The notes below the pieces were generated by a model, which had not been told where the DNA came from, did not search any database, and was given only the letters and a program-made list of their open reading frames with translations. Source: Haematospirillum sp. H1815 (lineage in GTDB: Bacteria > Pseudomonadota > Alphaproteobacteria > Rhodospirillales > Rhodospirillaceae). From it: a DNA stretch of 64,000 nt. The translations under genes and the position numbers were made by a program. Shown in pieces: positions 28,993-39,130 of this stretch. Where the stretch lies: assembly GCF_012102705.1 (NCBI RefSeq), contig NZ_JAAVTA010000002.1:1-64000 (forward strand). The letters run 5' to 3'. How positions within the stretch are numbered: position 1 is the first letter of the stretch; each line of letters starts with the position of its first letter.

Positions 28993-31900
28993 GGTTTCGA
29001 TTCTCCTTGTACCGGAGCAGAACCAGAAGCCCGGCGGGCTTGGTCCGCCGGATGTTCAATCAGGCGTGCAAAAAGGGCTGATACCTGCCTGTACACATGG
29101 TCCATGCGTTCCTTCAGATGCGGGAAATCAGGCTCCCCGGCTAAATGGGCCAAACGCGCACACAAACCGGGTGGCGCCTCCTGCTCCCGGAAAACGCCGT
29201 CGATGGAATAGCGCAAAATACCCTGTAGTCCAAGCCAGAGTTCCTGAGCCTCCTGCAACAGGTCCGCATCAGGGGATTCAAGGAAACCCGCATCCCGCAG
29301 ACGATCGATGGCACCGGCGATGTTGGTATCCAGAACGGCTGGCTGCGCATTGGCATGCCGAAGCAGAAGATACTGCACGATAAATTCGATATCCACCAAT
29401 CCACCGCGCCACAATTTGACATCAAACATGTTGGCGGCACGGCGTTCACGGGCCATACGGACCCGCATATCCGCCACATCCAGCAGCAACGCACCCGGAT
29501 CAGGAGGCATGCCAAGAGACTGCACAAGAGCCAGGGAAACCCGCCGGGCCAAGGCGGGGTCTCCACACACAACCCGGGCCCGGGTCTGGGCCATGCGCTC
29601 CCACGTCCATGCCGACTCAGCGTTATACCGGACAAAGGCATCCAGACTGACTGCCAGCGGTCCCTTTGATCCTGACGGACGAAGGCGCATGTCCACCTCG
29701 TAGAGAATACCTGCAGGGGTCATGGCCGTAACCGCATTGACAAACCGCTGGGTCAGACGGATGAACCAGGTGCTGGCCGCCAAAGGAACCGGGCCATCCG
29801 ACGTTTCACAGTCTGCCGGAAAATCATAAATGAGGGTCAGATCAAGATCAGAGGTCACGGTCATTTCCCGCCCGCCCATCTTCCCCAGAGCCAGAACCAC
29901 CAGGGACCCACCCGGGACACGCCCGTGACGAAGGGAAAATTCGCGTTCTGTTTCACGCAGGAGGCGATCAAGCACCACATCGGCAACAGCCGTCAGGGCC
30001 TCGCCCGCCGGACGGGGAGCAACCATGTGACGCAGCACCTGCACCCCAACCTGAAACTTCCGCCCGTTGACCCAGATCCGGCACAGGTCCAGCACATCCT
30101 CGAACGCCGATGTTCCGGCAAGAATCCGGTCAAGATCAGCCCCCAGGGCATCCCGGTCAGGCAGCGGAGCCAGAAAATCCCGGGCCATAACCGCATCAAA
30201 CAACCCGGGGCGACGGGCCAGGATACCCGCAAGACGCGGTGCATCCCCCATGATATCGGCCAGCAGATCCAGCAGCCGGTCATTGTCATACAGAAGCGAG
30301 AAGATCTGTATGCCGGCCGGCAGACCCCGCAGAAACTCGTCAAAACGGTAAAAGGCTTCATCAGGGCGGAACGTCCTGCCCAGCGCCCGCAACAAAGTTG
30401 GCACCAGCTCGGTCAAGACCTCGCGCGCCCGGGTAGAGCGGGTCACCCGATAGCGGCCATGATGCCAGGCACGGATCATTGCAGCAATGGCACGGGGATT
30501 GGTATAGCCCAACCCCGAAAGGGTCTGCAGAGTTTCCGGATCATCTTCATGGCCGGTAAAAACCAGGCTTCCTCCCTGCCCGTCCGGGGTCTCGGTCCCA
30601 AGACCGGGAGCATCACCAAAAAGTGCTGCATAGTGGGTTTCAACCGTACACAGAACGGCCTGTATGGCCTGGTCAAACGATGCCAGGTCCGGCCACCCGA
30701 GGAAACAAGACAGATGCGCCCGGCGCTCCGGATCCAGGGGCAGGGTCTGTGTCCGGGCGTCATCAATCATCTGCAACCGGTGCTCCACCGTCCTGAGAAA
30801 CTGATAGCATCGGCTCAGGTCATCACGCACAGTGCCGGTAATCCGCCCGGCATCCGCAAGGGCATCAAGGGCGTCAAGGGTTCGGGAAAGGCGCAATCCC
30901 GGTACACGCCCGCCCCAGATCAGCTGCTGGGTCTGGGCAAAAAACTCGATCTCCCGGATACCCCCACGACCGAGCTTGATATTGTGACCGGCCACAGCGA
31001 CATGCCCTCCTCCCTTGTGGGCATGGATCTGACGCTTGATGGAGTGAATATCCTGTATTGCATTGAAATCCAGTGATTTGCGCCACACAAACGGACGCAG
31101 GCCGGACAGAAATTCACGCCCACGCACAATGTCACCAGCAACCGGACGCGCCTTGATCATCGCCGCCCGTTCCCAGTTCTGACCAAAGCTTTCATAGTAA
31201 ATTTCTGCAGCCTGCACCGACAACGCCAAGGCTGTCGATCCCGGATCCGGACGCAGGCGCAAATCCGTACGGAAGACATACCCGTCGGCCGTGCGCTCTT
31301 CCAGAAGACGCATCAGATCACGGGTCAGACGGACATAGAATTCTGATGGAGACTTGCGCCCCCGGTACCGGATTTTCTCCTCGTCGTAGAGGACAACCAA
31401 GTCAATATCAGAGGAGTAGTTCAGCTCGAAAGCGCCCAGCTTACCCAGCGCCAGGATCATGTAGCCACAGTCCTTCTGGGGATCGTCGGCATGAGGAAGA
31501 TCAATCTGTCCCGTGTTCTGCGCTGCACGCAACAAGGCCGCCACACACAGTCGCAAGGCCATGTCCGCAAAATCGGACAATGCCGCACTGACCCGAATGG
31601 AATCCCAGACACCGACCATATCCGCAAGGCCAGCCAGCATGGACATCCGCCGCTTGGCCACGCGCAAGGCCTTCATCAGTTCAGGCGTGGTTACGGGCTG
31701 TACCAGCTCCTGCCTCAGGGTATGCAACAACACCGTTATTTCAGCATCGGGGCCGCGCGAGAACAGGGAAAAGAAAAAAGCCGGCTCCTGCAAAAGGCAG
31801 GCGGTCAGAAACGGACTGTTGCCAAAACAACTTTCCAGAACCCTCTGGACATCAGGATGACCGGATACCATATCAGGTACAGGAACCGCCTGCTCTGTAC

Positions 31901-32069
31901 AAGAATCCACAAAACGCGCCACCACGTCCTGCCAGTGTTCCATCGCCACGGCGACTTTCAAGCGGTCAAAGGGAAGTGGCAAGGCCGACCAGTCACCCCA
32001 CTCCAGCAGGGCTGGCAAAGGGGCGGATTCAGGCTTGCGGATAAACAGGGGAACAGGCACGTCAGGCAT
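28989..32069 (-). CDS. glnE: Bifunctional glutamine synthetase adenylyltransferase/adenylyl-removing enzyme
   Basis: 1026 residues. Two nucleotidyltransferase domains are visible: the N-terminal deadenylylase with NYSSDIDLVVLYDEE and the C-terminal adenylylase with TSDLDLTLIYDFPAD, each followed by a helical PII-responsive region. It adds or removes AMP on glutamine synthetase according to PII and glutamine. Start ATG at 32069. First gene of a glnE-bcp unit, divergent from the YhdP-like gene across 83 bases. Confidence 0.95.
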   Translation of the reverse strand: MPDVPVPLFIRKPESAPLPALLEWGDWSALPLPFDRLKVAVAMEHWQDVVARFVDSCTEQAVPVPDMVSGHPDVQRVLESCFGNSPFLTACLLQEPAFFFSLFSRGPDAEITVLLHTLRQELVQPVTTPELMKALRVAKRRMSMLAGLADMVGVWDSIRVSAALSDFADMALRLCVAALLRAAQNTGQIDLPHADDPQKDCGYMILALGKLGAFELNYSSDIDLVVLYDEEKIRYRGRKSPSEFYVRLTRDLMRLLEERTADGYVFRTDLRLRPDPGSTALALSVQAAEIYYESFGQNWERAAMIKARPVAGDIVRGREFLSGLRPFVWRKSLDFNAIQDIHSIKRQIHAHKGGGHVAVAGHNIKLGRGGIREIEFFAQTQQLIWGGRVPGLRLSRTLDALDALADAGRITGTVRDDLSRCYQFLRTVEHRLQMIDDARTQTLPLDPERRAHLSCFLGWPDLASFDQAIQAVLCTVETHYAALFGDAPGLGTETPDGQGGSLVFTGHEDDPETLQTLSGLGYTNPRAIAAMIRAWHHGRYRVTRSTRAREVLTELVPTLLRALGRTFRPDEAFYRFDEFLRGLPAGIQIFSLLYDNDRLLDLLADIMGDAPRLAGILARRPGLFDAVMARDFLAPLPDRDALGADLDRILAGTSAFEDVLDLCRIWVNGRKFQVGVQVLRHMVAPRPAGEALTAVADVVLDRLLRETEREFSLRHGRVPGGSLVVLALGKMGGREMTVTSDLDLTLIYDFPADCETSDGPVPLAASTWFIRLTQRFVNAVTAMTPAGILYEVDMRLRPSGSKGPLAVSLDAFVRYNAESAWTWERMAQTRARVVCGDPALARRVSLALVQSLGMPPDPGALLLDVADMRVRMARERRAANMFDVKLWRGGLVDIEFIVQYLLLRHANAQPAVLDTNIAGAIDRLRDAGFLESPDADLLQEAQELWLGLQGILRYSIDGVFREQEAPPGLCARLAHLAGEPDFPHLKERMDHVYRQVSALFARLIEHPADQARRASGSAPVQGESKP

Positions 32070-32076
32070 TCCAATT

Positions 32077-32098
32077 CAGTCTGTTTTACCGCAGACTG
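32077..32098. promoter_or_regulatory. Inverted repeat in the glnE / YhdP-like divergent region
   Basis: CAGTCTG (32077-32083) and CAGACTG (32092-32098) form a 7-bp inverted repeat with an 8-nt spacer, starting 8 bases upstream of the glnE start. It could be an operator or a 5'-leader hairpin; nothing in sequence decides. Confidence 0.3.
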
Positions 32099-32152
32099 CG
32101 GGAGCCGGAACAAACGGTCAAGGCTGACCTCTGTCACGGGGTTATTGCCGGC

Positions 32153-35100
32153 ATGATGACAAAAATCGGGGTTGTTGTGATTCAAAAGGGCGTAAGTCAA
32201 TTTTTGCGTATTCTGGCGGGTATACTGTTTGCCATCCTGCTGGCAACCGGTGCCCTGACGTGGCGACTGGACCAAGGGCCTGTAGCGCTCGATGCCCTGA
32301 CACCTTACCTGGAAGATGCCCTGTCCGATCCACAAGCAAATGTACGGGTTTCCATTGAGCATACCGAACTGCGCTGGGATCACGGGCTTGGCTCTGTCGG
32401 ATTACGCCTTCAGGGAACACGCGTAAGGGATAACCAGGGGAGGCTTGTCGCACGCTTCCCCGGATTGGGTATTACCGTCGAGCCATGGTGGCTTCTGCAA
32501 GGCCGCATTTACCCAAGGATGATCCGGATCATCAATCCCAGCATCCTGATGATCCGGGACAAGAATGGCCAGATACGCTTGGGCATGTCAGATCTGCCGG
32601 ATAATCCGTTGCCCTTGCCGGAAGAACAAGGACACACAGAACCCGACAGCACGGCAACAGAAACAACAACCAACTTTGTACAGGGGATTCTGGCGTCCCT
32701 GACCAACCATAGTTCACCCGATGGCACACCAGGCAGCGTTGTCCTGTCGCATCTGTCACTGTTACAGATCAGCGATGCCAGCATGGTGGTTATCGACAGA
32801 ATAGCCGGAATGACATGGCATATTCCCCAGGCATCTGCTGACATGACCCGCGCCCGTGGTCAGCTGGATTTTGATGCCGACCTAGAACTGGCCACATCAC
32901 AAGACACGACACATCTGGATCTAACAGGCTCCTATAGCGCCCGATCCCGGCATCTGGAAGTCAGGCTGGAAACACGGGACCTGCGTCCGTCCATCCTGTC
33001 CAACCTGTCCGGAGCGCTGTCCCCGCTGGCCGGCCTGGATATCCCGCTAAGTGGCACCGTGGACGCACGCCTTGCCTTGGGAGAGCAGACAACTCTTGTC
33101 TCAGGGGCCGCTCATATCACCGGAAAATCAGGCGTTCTTCACCTCCCCGAACCGATAGAAGGTGATATCCCGGTCAAATCCCTGGAAATAGGACTGAAGA
33201 CAACAGCAGACCTGCAGGAGATTCAGCTGGAAACCCTGATACTGGATCTGGATGGAACCACCGTCACAGCCCAAGGCCACCTTCAGCCCGGGACAGGAGG
33301 GACCACGTCTTCCTCAGGGCAAGTGACCGTCTCTGTCGATACGCTTCCGGTCAACCGGCTCCGCGACCTGTGGCCCGCTGCACTTGCGGTCAATCCAAGA
33401 ACATGGATTACGGAGAACCTGGAGGATGGAATCGTACGCAACGGATCATGGACATTCGACCTGGGTGCTGATGAACACAATACCATCACACTCAAGGCTC
33501 TTTCCGGCACGGCACAGGCTGAAGGGGTCACCGTCCACTACCTGCGCCCCATGCCCCCGGTATCCGACACACACGCCGCCATTTCTTTCACAGGGGATAC
33601 TGTCGGTATTATGGTTGAAAGTGGGCACTCCGGCGCGCTCAAGGTCACCGGCGGAACGATCGCACTGGAAAAGCTGGACCAGGATGACAACACCGCTGCC
33701 GTCAATCTGTCCATAACCGGTCCCTTGCCTGAAGCCTTGGCACTGATCGACAACAAACCGCTGGGCTATGCCCGCAAAATCGGCATTGTACCGGACAAAA
33801 CAGCCGGCCATGTGGAAACAGAGCTGAAGCTATTATTTCCCCTGCTCAGCGACCTTCCCCTGGACCAGTTGTCTGTCCATGCCAACGTGCAGGCAAAGGA
33901 CGTATCGATTGCCAATCTGGTCTTCAACCAGAACCTGGAAAAGACCCGGATCACCATGGCGGTGACAACACAAAACCTTGAGGCAAAGGGAGAGGGAGAG
34001 ATAGGCGGAATTCCCGCTCGTTTCACGTGGACAGAGAACTTCTCCGGCACCCCCTTTGCCAGCCGTTACCTGGTTGATGCCACCATCGCGCAGGACAAAA
34101 GACCCGTTGTCGGCCTGACCTTTACGCCCTTTGACGGAGAATGGATCGAAGGACCCATTACCGCAAAGGCCGACATGACAACCCAAAGCGACGGCCATGC
34201 CACCCTGAACGTGGACGCTGACCTGACCGCAGCCCATGCCGCAATACCCGAACTCGGATGGGTCAAGCCAACCGGAAAGCCCGGACATGCCAAGGCAACG
34301 TTGCTGCTGCGCGGACAGAATGTGACGGAGGTGCCATCGTTTTCAGCCAGCGTTGCCTCGGACCTGACAATACGTGGGTCCCTGAATGTCGGACGCAACA
34401 GCACACTGGCAGACCTGCGCCTGGATACGGTGCGGATCAACGGCACGGACGCAAAAGTCCGGATCAGACCAGCCAAGGACAGCGACGGTCTGAATGTTAC
34501 GGTCACTGGGTCAACCCTGGACCTGTCTCCCCTGTTCTCGAGCCAAGATAACAGCGAAGGCAACAGTAAAAAGGAGCCGGACAGAACATCCAGCATGGCC
34601 GATGATGCACCCCTGCCGGACGGTATACCGACAACCCCGCTGACGGTCACACACCTGGATTTTACAAAGGTCTTGATGTCCGAGCATGGGGGACTGGAAG
34701 ACCTGAAAGTATCTGCGGCACGTCGTAATGGTCGCTTCGAAAGCGTACAGGCCACAGCCCGTGTTGATGAAGGAAAACCGGCGGAATTCCGAATTACCTC
34801 CTCAGGGGAACAGAATGGAAGAAATATGACCCTGCGCACATCGGATGCCGGTGCACTGGCCCGTGCGCTGGGTATTATCACAACAATGCGGGGCGGAGAG
34901 CTTCAGGTCAACGGAACCCTGAGTCGTCATGGTGTGGCCCGGGGCACCGCGACGGTCGGTCAATACCGGCTGGTGGATGCTCCACTCCTGGCACGGATCC
35001 TGTCCGTTGCCGCCCTGACCGGGATTCTGGATACCTTGCGAGGGGAAGGCATCGCCTTCGAATCCCTGGAAGCTCCCTTCGTATACGACAGCGACCGCAA

Positions 35101-35452
35101 CAGGCTGACCCTGAATGACTTCCGGACCCACGGGGCATCACTTGGCATGACAGGGCGCGGAACTGTGTGGTTTTCTGAAGGTCAGATCGACGTAGCCGGC
35201 TCCATCATACCGGCCTATGCCCTGAACAGCCTGGTCGGCAAAATCCCCCTGATCGGGCAGGTCCTGACTGGTTTTGAAAAAGACGGCGGTCTGATTGGGG
35301 CCAACTACGCCATACGCGGCACAACCAGTGAACCGTCGATTTCTGTCAACCCCCTCAGCGCCCTTGCCCCGGGCTTTCTTCGCCGGCTGTTCAATCTGGG
35401 ACAGGGCAGTACAGCGAACGAGGCCGAACCTCAACCGGCACCTTCTCCCTGA
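32153..35452 (+). CDS. AsmA/YhdP-like large envelope protein (DUF3971)
   Basis: 1099 residues. One membrane segment near the N-terminus (about 17-37), then a very long region of repeated beta-strand segments with alternating hydrophobic residues and no catalytic motif. The N-terminal RVSIEHTELRWDHGLGSVGLRLQG region and C-terminal RGGELQVNGTLSRHGVARGT to VAGSIIPAYALNSLVGKIPLIG are typical of YhdP/AsmA2 proteins, which are thought to form bridges for phospholipid transport between membranes. Start at the first of two ATGs at 32153. The 3' end overlaps the EamA gene on the other strand by 22 bases. Confidence 0.85.
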   Translation: MMTKIGVVVIQKGVSQFLRILAGILFAILLATGALTWRLDQGPVALDALTPYLEDALSDPQANVRVSIEHTELRWDHGLGSVGLRLQGTRVRDNQGRLVARFPGLGITVEPWWLLQGRIYPRMIRIINPSILMIRDKNGQIRLGMSDLPDNPLPLPEEQGHTEPDSTATETTTNFVQGILASLTNHSSPDGTPGSVVLSHLSLLQISDASMVVIDRIAGMTWHIPQASADMTRARGQLDFDADLELATSQDTTHLDLTGSYSARSRHLEVRLETRDLRPSILSNLSGALSPLAGLDIPLSGTVDARLALGEQTTLVSGAAHITGKSGVLHLPEPIEGDIPVKSLEIGLKTTADLQEIQLETLILDLDGTTVTAQGHLQPGTGGTTSSSGQVTVSVDTLPVNRLRDLWPAALAVNPRTWITENLEDGIVRNGSWTFDLGADEHNTITLKALSGTAQAEGVTVHYLRPMPPVSDTHAAISFTGDTVGIMVESGHSGALKVTGGTIALEKLDQDDNTAAVNLSITGPLPEALALIDNKPLGYARKIGIVPDKTAGHVETELKLLFPLLSDLPLDQLSVHANVQAKDVSIANLVFNQNLEKTRITMAVTTQNLEAKGEGEIGGIPARFTWTENFSGTPFASRYLVDATIAQDKRPVVGLTFTPFDGEWIEGPITAKADMTTQSDGHATLNVDADLTAAHAAIPELGWVKPTGKPGHAKATLLLRGQNVTEVPSFSASVASDLTIRGSLNVGRNSTLADLRLDTVRINGTDAKVRIRPAKDSDGLNVTVTGSTLDLSPLFSSQDNSEGNSKKEPDRTSSMADDAPLPDGIPTTPLTVTHLDFTKVLMSEHGGLEDLKVSAARRNGRFESVQATARVDEGKPAEFRITSSGEQNGRNMTLRTSDAGALARALGIITTMRGGELQVNGTLSRHGVARGTATVGQYRLVDAPLLARILSVAALTGILDTLRGEGIAFESLEAPFVYDSDRNRLTLNDFRTHGASLGMTGRGTVWFSEGQIDVAGSIIPAYALNSLVGKIPLIGQVLTGFEKDGGLIGANYAIRGTTSEPSISVNPLSALAPGFLRRLFNLGQGSTANEAEPQPAPSP

Positions 35453-36354
35453 AGCGGGGAAGGACGCCGTCCCCGGATCAGACGCCCGTCAAGTACGGCA
35501 AGGCCCAGCGCAATAAGGGCCATGCCTGCGCCATGGCGGGGTTCCAGCTGCTCTTCCAGGAACAGGAATCCCAGAACAACGGCACTGACCGGAATCAGGA
35601 AGGTAACAAGGGACGCATTGGACGCCCCGACACGATCCAGCAGGTTATAAAACAGCAGGTAGGCACAGACCGTTGACAGAACAGCAAGCCCAAGAACCGC
35701 ACCCCATGCCGGGATGCCGGGTACAGGCAAGGTCCACGGCGTTTCCAGAACCAGGGCAAGGGGCACCAGAACCAAGGCTGCCCCGCTAATGCTTCCCACA
35801 GTAACAATCAAGGGGGATACGCCGTCCTGCTGCGCAAGGTAACGCCCATAAATCGCCGCCATGGCATACGACAGGCTGGCCACCAGCACCGCACCTTGGG
35901 CCAGAACAGACAGACCGATGCCATCAAGGGCATCCAGACCTGTCATCACCACCACACCACCAAATCCCAGCACCACACCAAGGCATTTGCCCGGTGTCAT
36001 CCTCTCATCGCGGATCAGGACGTGGGCCAACAAAACGGTAAACAAAGGCGTTGTTGCATTCAGGATTGAAGCCACACCGGCTGAAACCGTGCCCTGGGCC
36101 CAGGCAATCAGGACCTGTGGAATCGCGTTGTTCAGCAAACCCATGGCAACAAAAGCGAAAAAGGGCGCAGACCCGATCAGGAAAAATTGACCCCGGATCA
36201 TCAACAGGCCCCACAGAAATGGCAGGGCACAAAAAACACGCAGGGCAACCAACGTAAAGGGCGGGATCTCAGGGACGGCAACACCAACAAAGAAAAAAGC
36301 ACCCCCCCAAAGAACCGACAAAAGAACAAGCAAGCCCCATTCCCGTACCCCCAT
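35431..36354 (-). CDS. EamA family (DMT superfamily) permease
   Basis: 307 residues from the ATG at 36354, with ten hydrophobic segments in two EamA repeats; landmarks LLVLLSVLWGGAFFFVGVAV at the start and ASNASLVTFLIPVSAVVLGFLFLEE in the second repeat. Inner-membrane metabolite exporter of unknown substrate. The frame extends to 36414 without similarity. Convergent with the YhdP-like gene. Confidence 0.88.
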   Translation of the reverse strand: MGVREWGLLVLLSVLWGGAFFFVGVAVPEIPPFTLVALRVFCALPFLWGLLMIRGQFFLIGSAPFFAFVAMGLLNNAIPQVLIAWAQGTVSAGVASILNATTPLFTVLLAHVLIRDERMTPGKCLGVVLGFGGVVVMTGLDALDGIGLSVLAQGAVLVASLSYAMAAIYGRYLAQQDGVSPLIVTVGSISGAALVLVPLALVLETPWTLPVPGIPAWGAVLGLAVLSTVCAYLLFYNLLDRVGASNASLVTFLIPVSAVVLGFLFLEEQLEPRHGAGMALIALGLAVLDGRLIRGRRPSPLQGEGAG

Positions 36355-36550
36355 CACTGTACCCGCCACGTCTGCATTCCCTGCCTGAAAAGTCTTGTGA
36401 AGAAAAGGGGCCACGCGCCCCCAGAAGGAAAAGTACCTGAACAGATAAGGGCAAACCTGTCATCTGGTTTTATCCCGAACAGACCATTGACCCAGAACCG
36501 GGGCTGCGATACCCCTGCCCGGATACTCTGGACAACAGGAATGCTGTACT

Positions 36551-37393
36551 GTGTTTGCCACCATCTCCGACGCTGCCCATACGGTTCTGACAACAGCAGA
36601 CCCTGCCCGTAAATGTCTACTGACACGGCGGCTTTGCCTGCTGTGGGAACGAACCGGGCTGCCACCGGCAGGGCAAACCCTGCCACCGGACAGGCCGGCA
36701 CGACCGGAGCATCCCGCCCTTCTGCCACCCCGGGATATGCCAAAGCGGTCAACAGGACCGGGAAAGGGGCGCATTGGCCTGATCCATGCCTTGGCCCATA
36801 TCGAACTGAATGCTGTTGATCTGGCCTGGGACATTGTCGCCCGCTTCAATGATGAAAGAATGCCCGTCGCCTTTTACACGGACTGGATCCGGGTTGCTGA
36901 TGACGAAGCCGGACACTTCATGATGCTGGAAGGGGCACTGCGTCGGCACGACTCCTTCTACGGTGCCCTGCCGGCCCATGACGGGCTGTGGCAAGCCGCC
37001 GAGAAAACAACAGGGTCACTGTCCGCGCGCCTGACCCTTGTCCCCATGACACTGGAAGCACGCGGACTGGATACCACACCCGCAACAGAAAATCGCTTGC
37101 GGGCGCAAGGAGAGCATGACCTGGCCGATATGCTGCATGTGATCTTCGAGGATGAAATACGCCACGTCCATAGCGGTGTGCGGTGGCTGACCTACCTGGC
37201 CCAGCGCGACAACCAGGACCCCGCCGCGCTGTTTGCCACCCATATTCAGACCCTGTACCCCGGGGGCCTGAAACCACCTTTTAACGTGGAGGCTCGCACG
37301 CAGGCCGGCTTCCCGGAGAGCTGGTACCGGCCACTACAGGCAGAACCAACATCACGGGAAGCGCAACGCCCTGTTACAACAGCGGTGGACTGA
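36551..37393 (+). CDS. DUF455 family ferritin-like protein
   Basis: 280 residues starting with GTG at 36551. The four-helix region carries metal-ligand-type residues in order: Glu in HALAHIELNAVDLAWD, Glu and His in VADDEAGHFMML, Glu in LEARGLDTTP, Glu and His in EDEIRHVHSGVRW. This is the DUF455 family, related to ferritin-like di-iron proteins such as MiaE; the reaction is unknown. Ends overlapping the purN 3' end by 20 bases (convergent). Confidence 0.87.
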   Translation: MFATISDAAHTVLTTADPARKCLLTRRLCLLWERTGLPPAGQTLPPDRPARPEHPALLPPRDMPKRSTGPGKGRIGLIHALAHIELNAVDLAWDIVARFNDERMPVAFYTDWIRVADDEAGHFMMLEGALRRHDSFYGALPAHDGLWQAAEKTTGSLSARLTLVPMTLEARGLDTTPATENRLRAQGEHDLADMLHVIFEDEIRHVHSGVRWLTYLAQRDNQDPAALFATHIQTLYPGGLKPPFNVEARTQAGFPESWYRPLQAEPTSREAQRPVTTAVD

Positions 37394-38051
37394 CCAAGGC
37401 TTGTACGGATCCTTCTGCGGTATCAACCGCAACGGGTTGGGCCTTGGTGCCATCGATCACAAACCTACCCAGGACCAACCGACGCAGGGCCTCCGGATAA
37501 ATCCTGTGTTCCTGTTCCAGAACACGGGCAGCCAGTGTATCCGGGGTATCCCCTGACAGAACAGGAACGGCTGCCTGCATCAGGATTGGCCCGTCATCAA
37601 GGGCCGGGCGTACAATGTGAACCGTACACCCGTGCACACGGACCCCGGCCTCAAGAGCCTGCCGGTGTGTGTGCAATCCCTTGAAAGATGGCAGCAAGGA
37701 TGGATGGATATTGATGATCCGGTCCTGCCAGCCACGAATGAAACCGGCGGACAGAACCCTCATAAAGCCGGCAAGGCACACAAACTCCACGTCAGACTCC
37801 CGCAGGCAGGCATCTAGGGCGGCATCAAAGTCTTCCCGTGAAGGAAAAGTTTGATGCGGGATAACCGTTATGGGAACACCAGCCGTCCGGGCACGATCCA
37901 GTGCATAGACATCGGGAACATTGGATACGACGCGAACAACAGAGGCCGGAAAATCCGGCCTGTCCGCCGCATCAAGCAAGACCTGAAGATTGGATCCCCG
38001 GCCGGACACCAGCACCCCGACCCTGGCACGGGATGATGCAGCTGCTGTCAT
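37374..38051 (-). CDS. purN: Phosphoribosylglycinamide formyltransferase
   Basis: 225 residues. Transfers formyl from 10-formyl-THF to GAR in purine synthesis. Motifs: [10 protein letters not shown] near the start (phosphate binding), [13 protein letters not shown] with the catalytic His, and the Asp in PALDDGPIL. The ATG at 38051 overlaps the purM stop (ATGA) and is preferred; an ATG 9 bases upstream (38060) is possible. Translated with purM. Confidence 0.94.
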   Translation of the reverse strand: MTAAASSRARVGVLVSGRGSNLQVLLDAADRPDFPASVVRVVSNVPDVYALDRARTAGVPITVIPHQTFPSREDFDAALDACLRESDVEFVCLAGFMRVLSAGFIRGWQDRIINIHPSLLPSFKGLHTHRQALEAGVRVHGCTVHIVRPALDDGPILMQAAVPVLSGDTPDTLAARVLEQEHRIYPEALRRLVLGRFVIDGTKAQPVAVDTAEGSVQALVSPPLL

Positions 38052-39130
38052 GGCTCCCATGCCTTTTCCAGCCCCTCCATCAGAACCGCCTCCCCTCCCG
38101 GGGCACGTTCAACCAAGGCACCAACAACACGGGCCTGCTCACCAAAAGACTGCAACAGGCCCAGGGCCTCTCCGACATGGTCCGGCGACACCACCAGGAT
38201 CATGCCCAGACCGCAGTTGAACGTCCGCGCCATCTCCCGCGCTGTCACCCCACCCTCGCGGGATAACCACTGGAATACAGGAGGCAAGGGAACAGCCGCC
38301 ATATCCAGCGATGCCGCCAGATGGCCGGGCAGGACGCGGGGAATATTCTCGGTAAAACCGCCACCGGTAATATGGGCCAATGCCTTGGCATACCCGGCCC
38401 GCACCGCGGCCAGGCAACTTTTCACGTATATCCGTGTCGGAACCAGAAGCGCCCGCCCCAGCGACATTTCTGGCGCGAAGGGGGCTGGAGCATCCCAGCC
38501 AAGCCCCGTTCTTTCAACAATACGGCGCACCAAGGAATAGCCGTTGGAATGCACACCGGTAGATGCCAGCCCGATGATCACATCCCCGGCCTGGCATCCA
38601 GATCCGTCAATCAAGGACCCCCGTTCGGCTGCACCAACGGCAAAACCGGCCAGGTCGTAATCCTTGCCGGTATACAGACCCGGCATTTCAGCGGTTTCCC
38701 CGCCAATCAGGGCACAACCGGCCTGACGACATCCTTCGCTGATCCCGGCAATAATGGTGCGGGCACGCTCCACATCCAGGGATCCGGTAGCAAAGTAGTC
38801 CAGAAAGAACAGGGGTTCGGCCCCCTGCACAACCAGATCGTTGACACACATCGCAACAAGGTCAATACCAACCGTATCGTGACAGTCGGCATCGATGGCG
38901 ATTTTCAGTTTGGTACCAACGCCGTCGTTTGCAGCACACAGGACCGGATCCTGAAAGCCGGCGGCCCGAAGGTCAAAAAGACCCCCGAAGCCGCCCAGGG
39001 CCGAATCCGCTCCGGGACGTGCTGTTGAACGGGCAAGGGGTTTGATGGCTTGCACAAGGGCGTTTCCGGCGTCAATGTCAACGCCGGCATCCCTGTAACT
39101 TAGCCCTTTGGGTTCGGAAGGAGTAGTAAT
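38048..39130 (-). CDS. purM: Phosphoribosylformylglycinamidine cyclo-ligase
   Basis: AIR synthetase of purine synthesis, about 360 residues; key stretches [30 protein letters not shown] and [16 protein letters not shown]. The homologous N-terminus ([22 protein letters not shown]) begins right after an ATT codon at 39130-39128, which has GAGG 5 bases upstream; no ATG/GTG/TTG is at that point. In-frame alternatives are GTG at 39151 and ATG at 39178. The start lies antiparallel to the DUF2066 gene's ATG, so the two 5' ends overlap. Start uncertain, identity certain. Confidence 0.9.
   Translation of the reverse strand: MTTPSEPKGLSYRDAGVDIDAGNALVQAIKPLARSTARPGADSALGGFGGLFDLRAAGFQDPVLCAANDGVGTKLKIAIDADCHDTVGIDLVAMCVNDLVVQGAEPLFFLDYFATGSLDVERARTIIAGISEGCRQAGCALIGGETAEMPGLYTGKDYDLAGFAVGAAERGSLIDGSGCQAGDVIIGLASTGVHSNGYSLVRRIVERTGLGWDAPAPFAPEMSLGRALLVPTRIYVKSCLAAVRAGYAKALAHITGGGFTENIPRVLPGHLAASLDMAAVPLPPVFQWLSREGGVTAREMARTFNCGLGMILVVSPDHVGEALGLLQSFGEQARVVGALVERAPGGEAVLMEGLEKAWEP

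Noticed and set aside
29925-31076. 383-codon plus-strand open frame inside glnE
   Set aside because: Antisense to glnE, with no recognisable protein features; long shadows are expected opposite GC-rich coding sequence.
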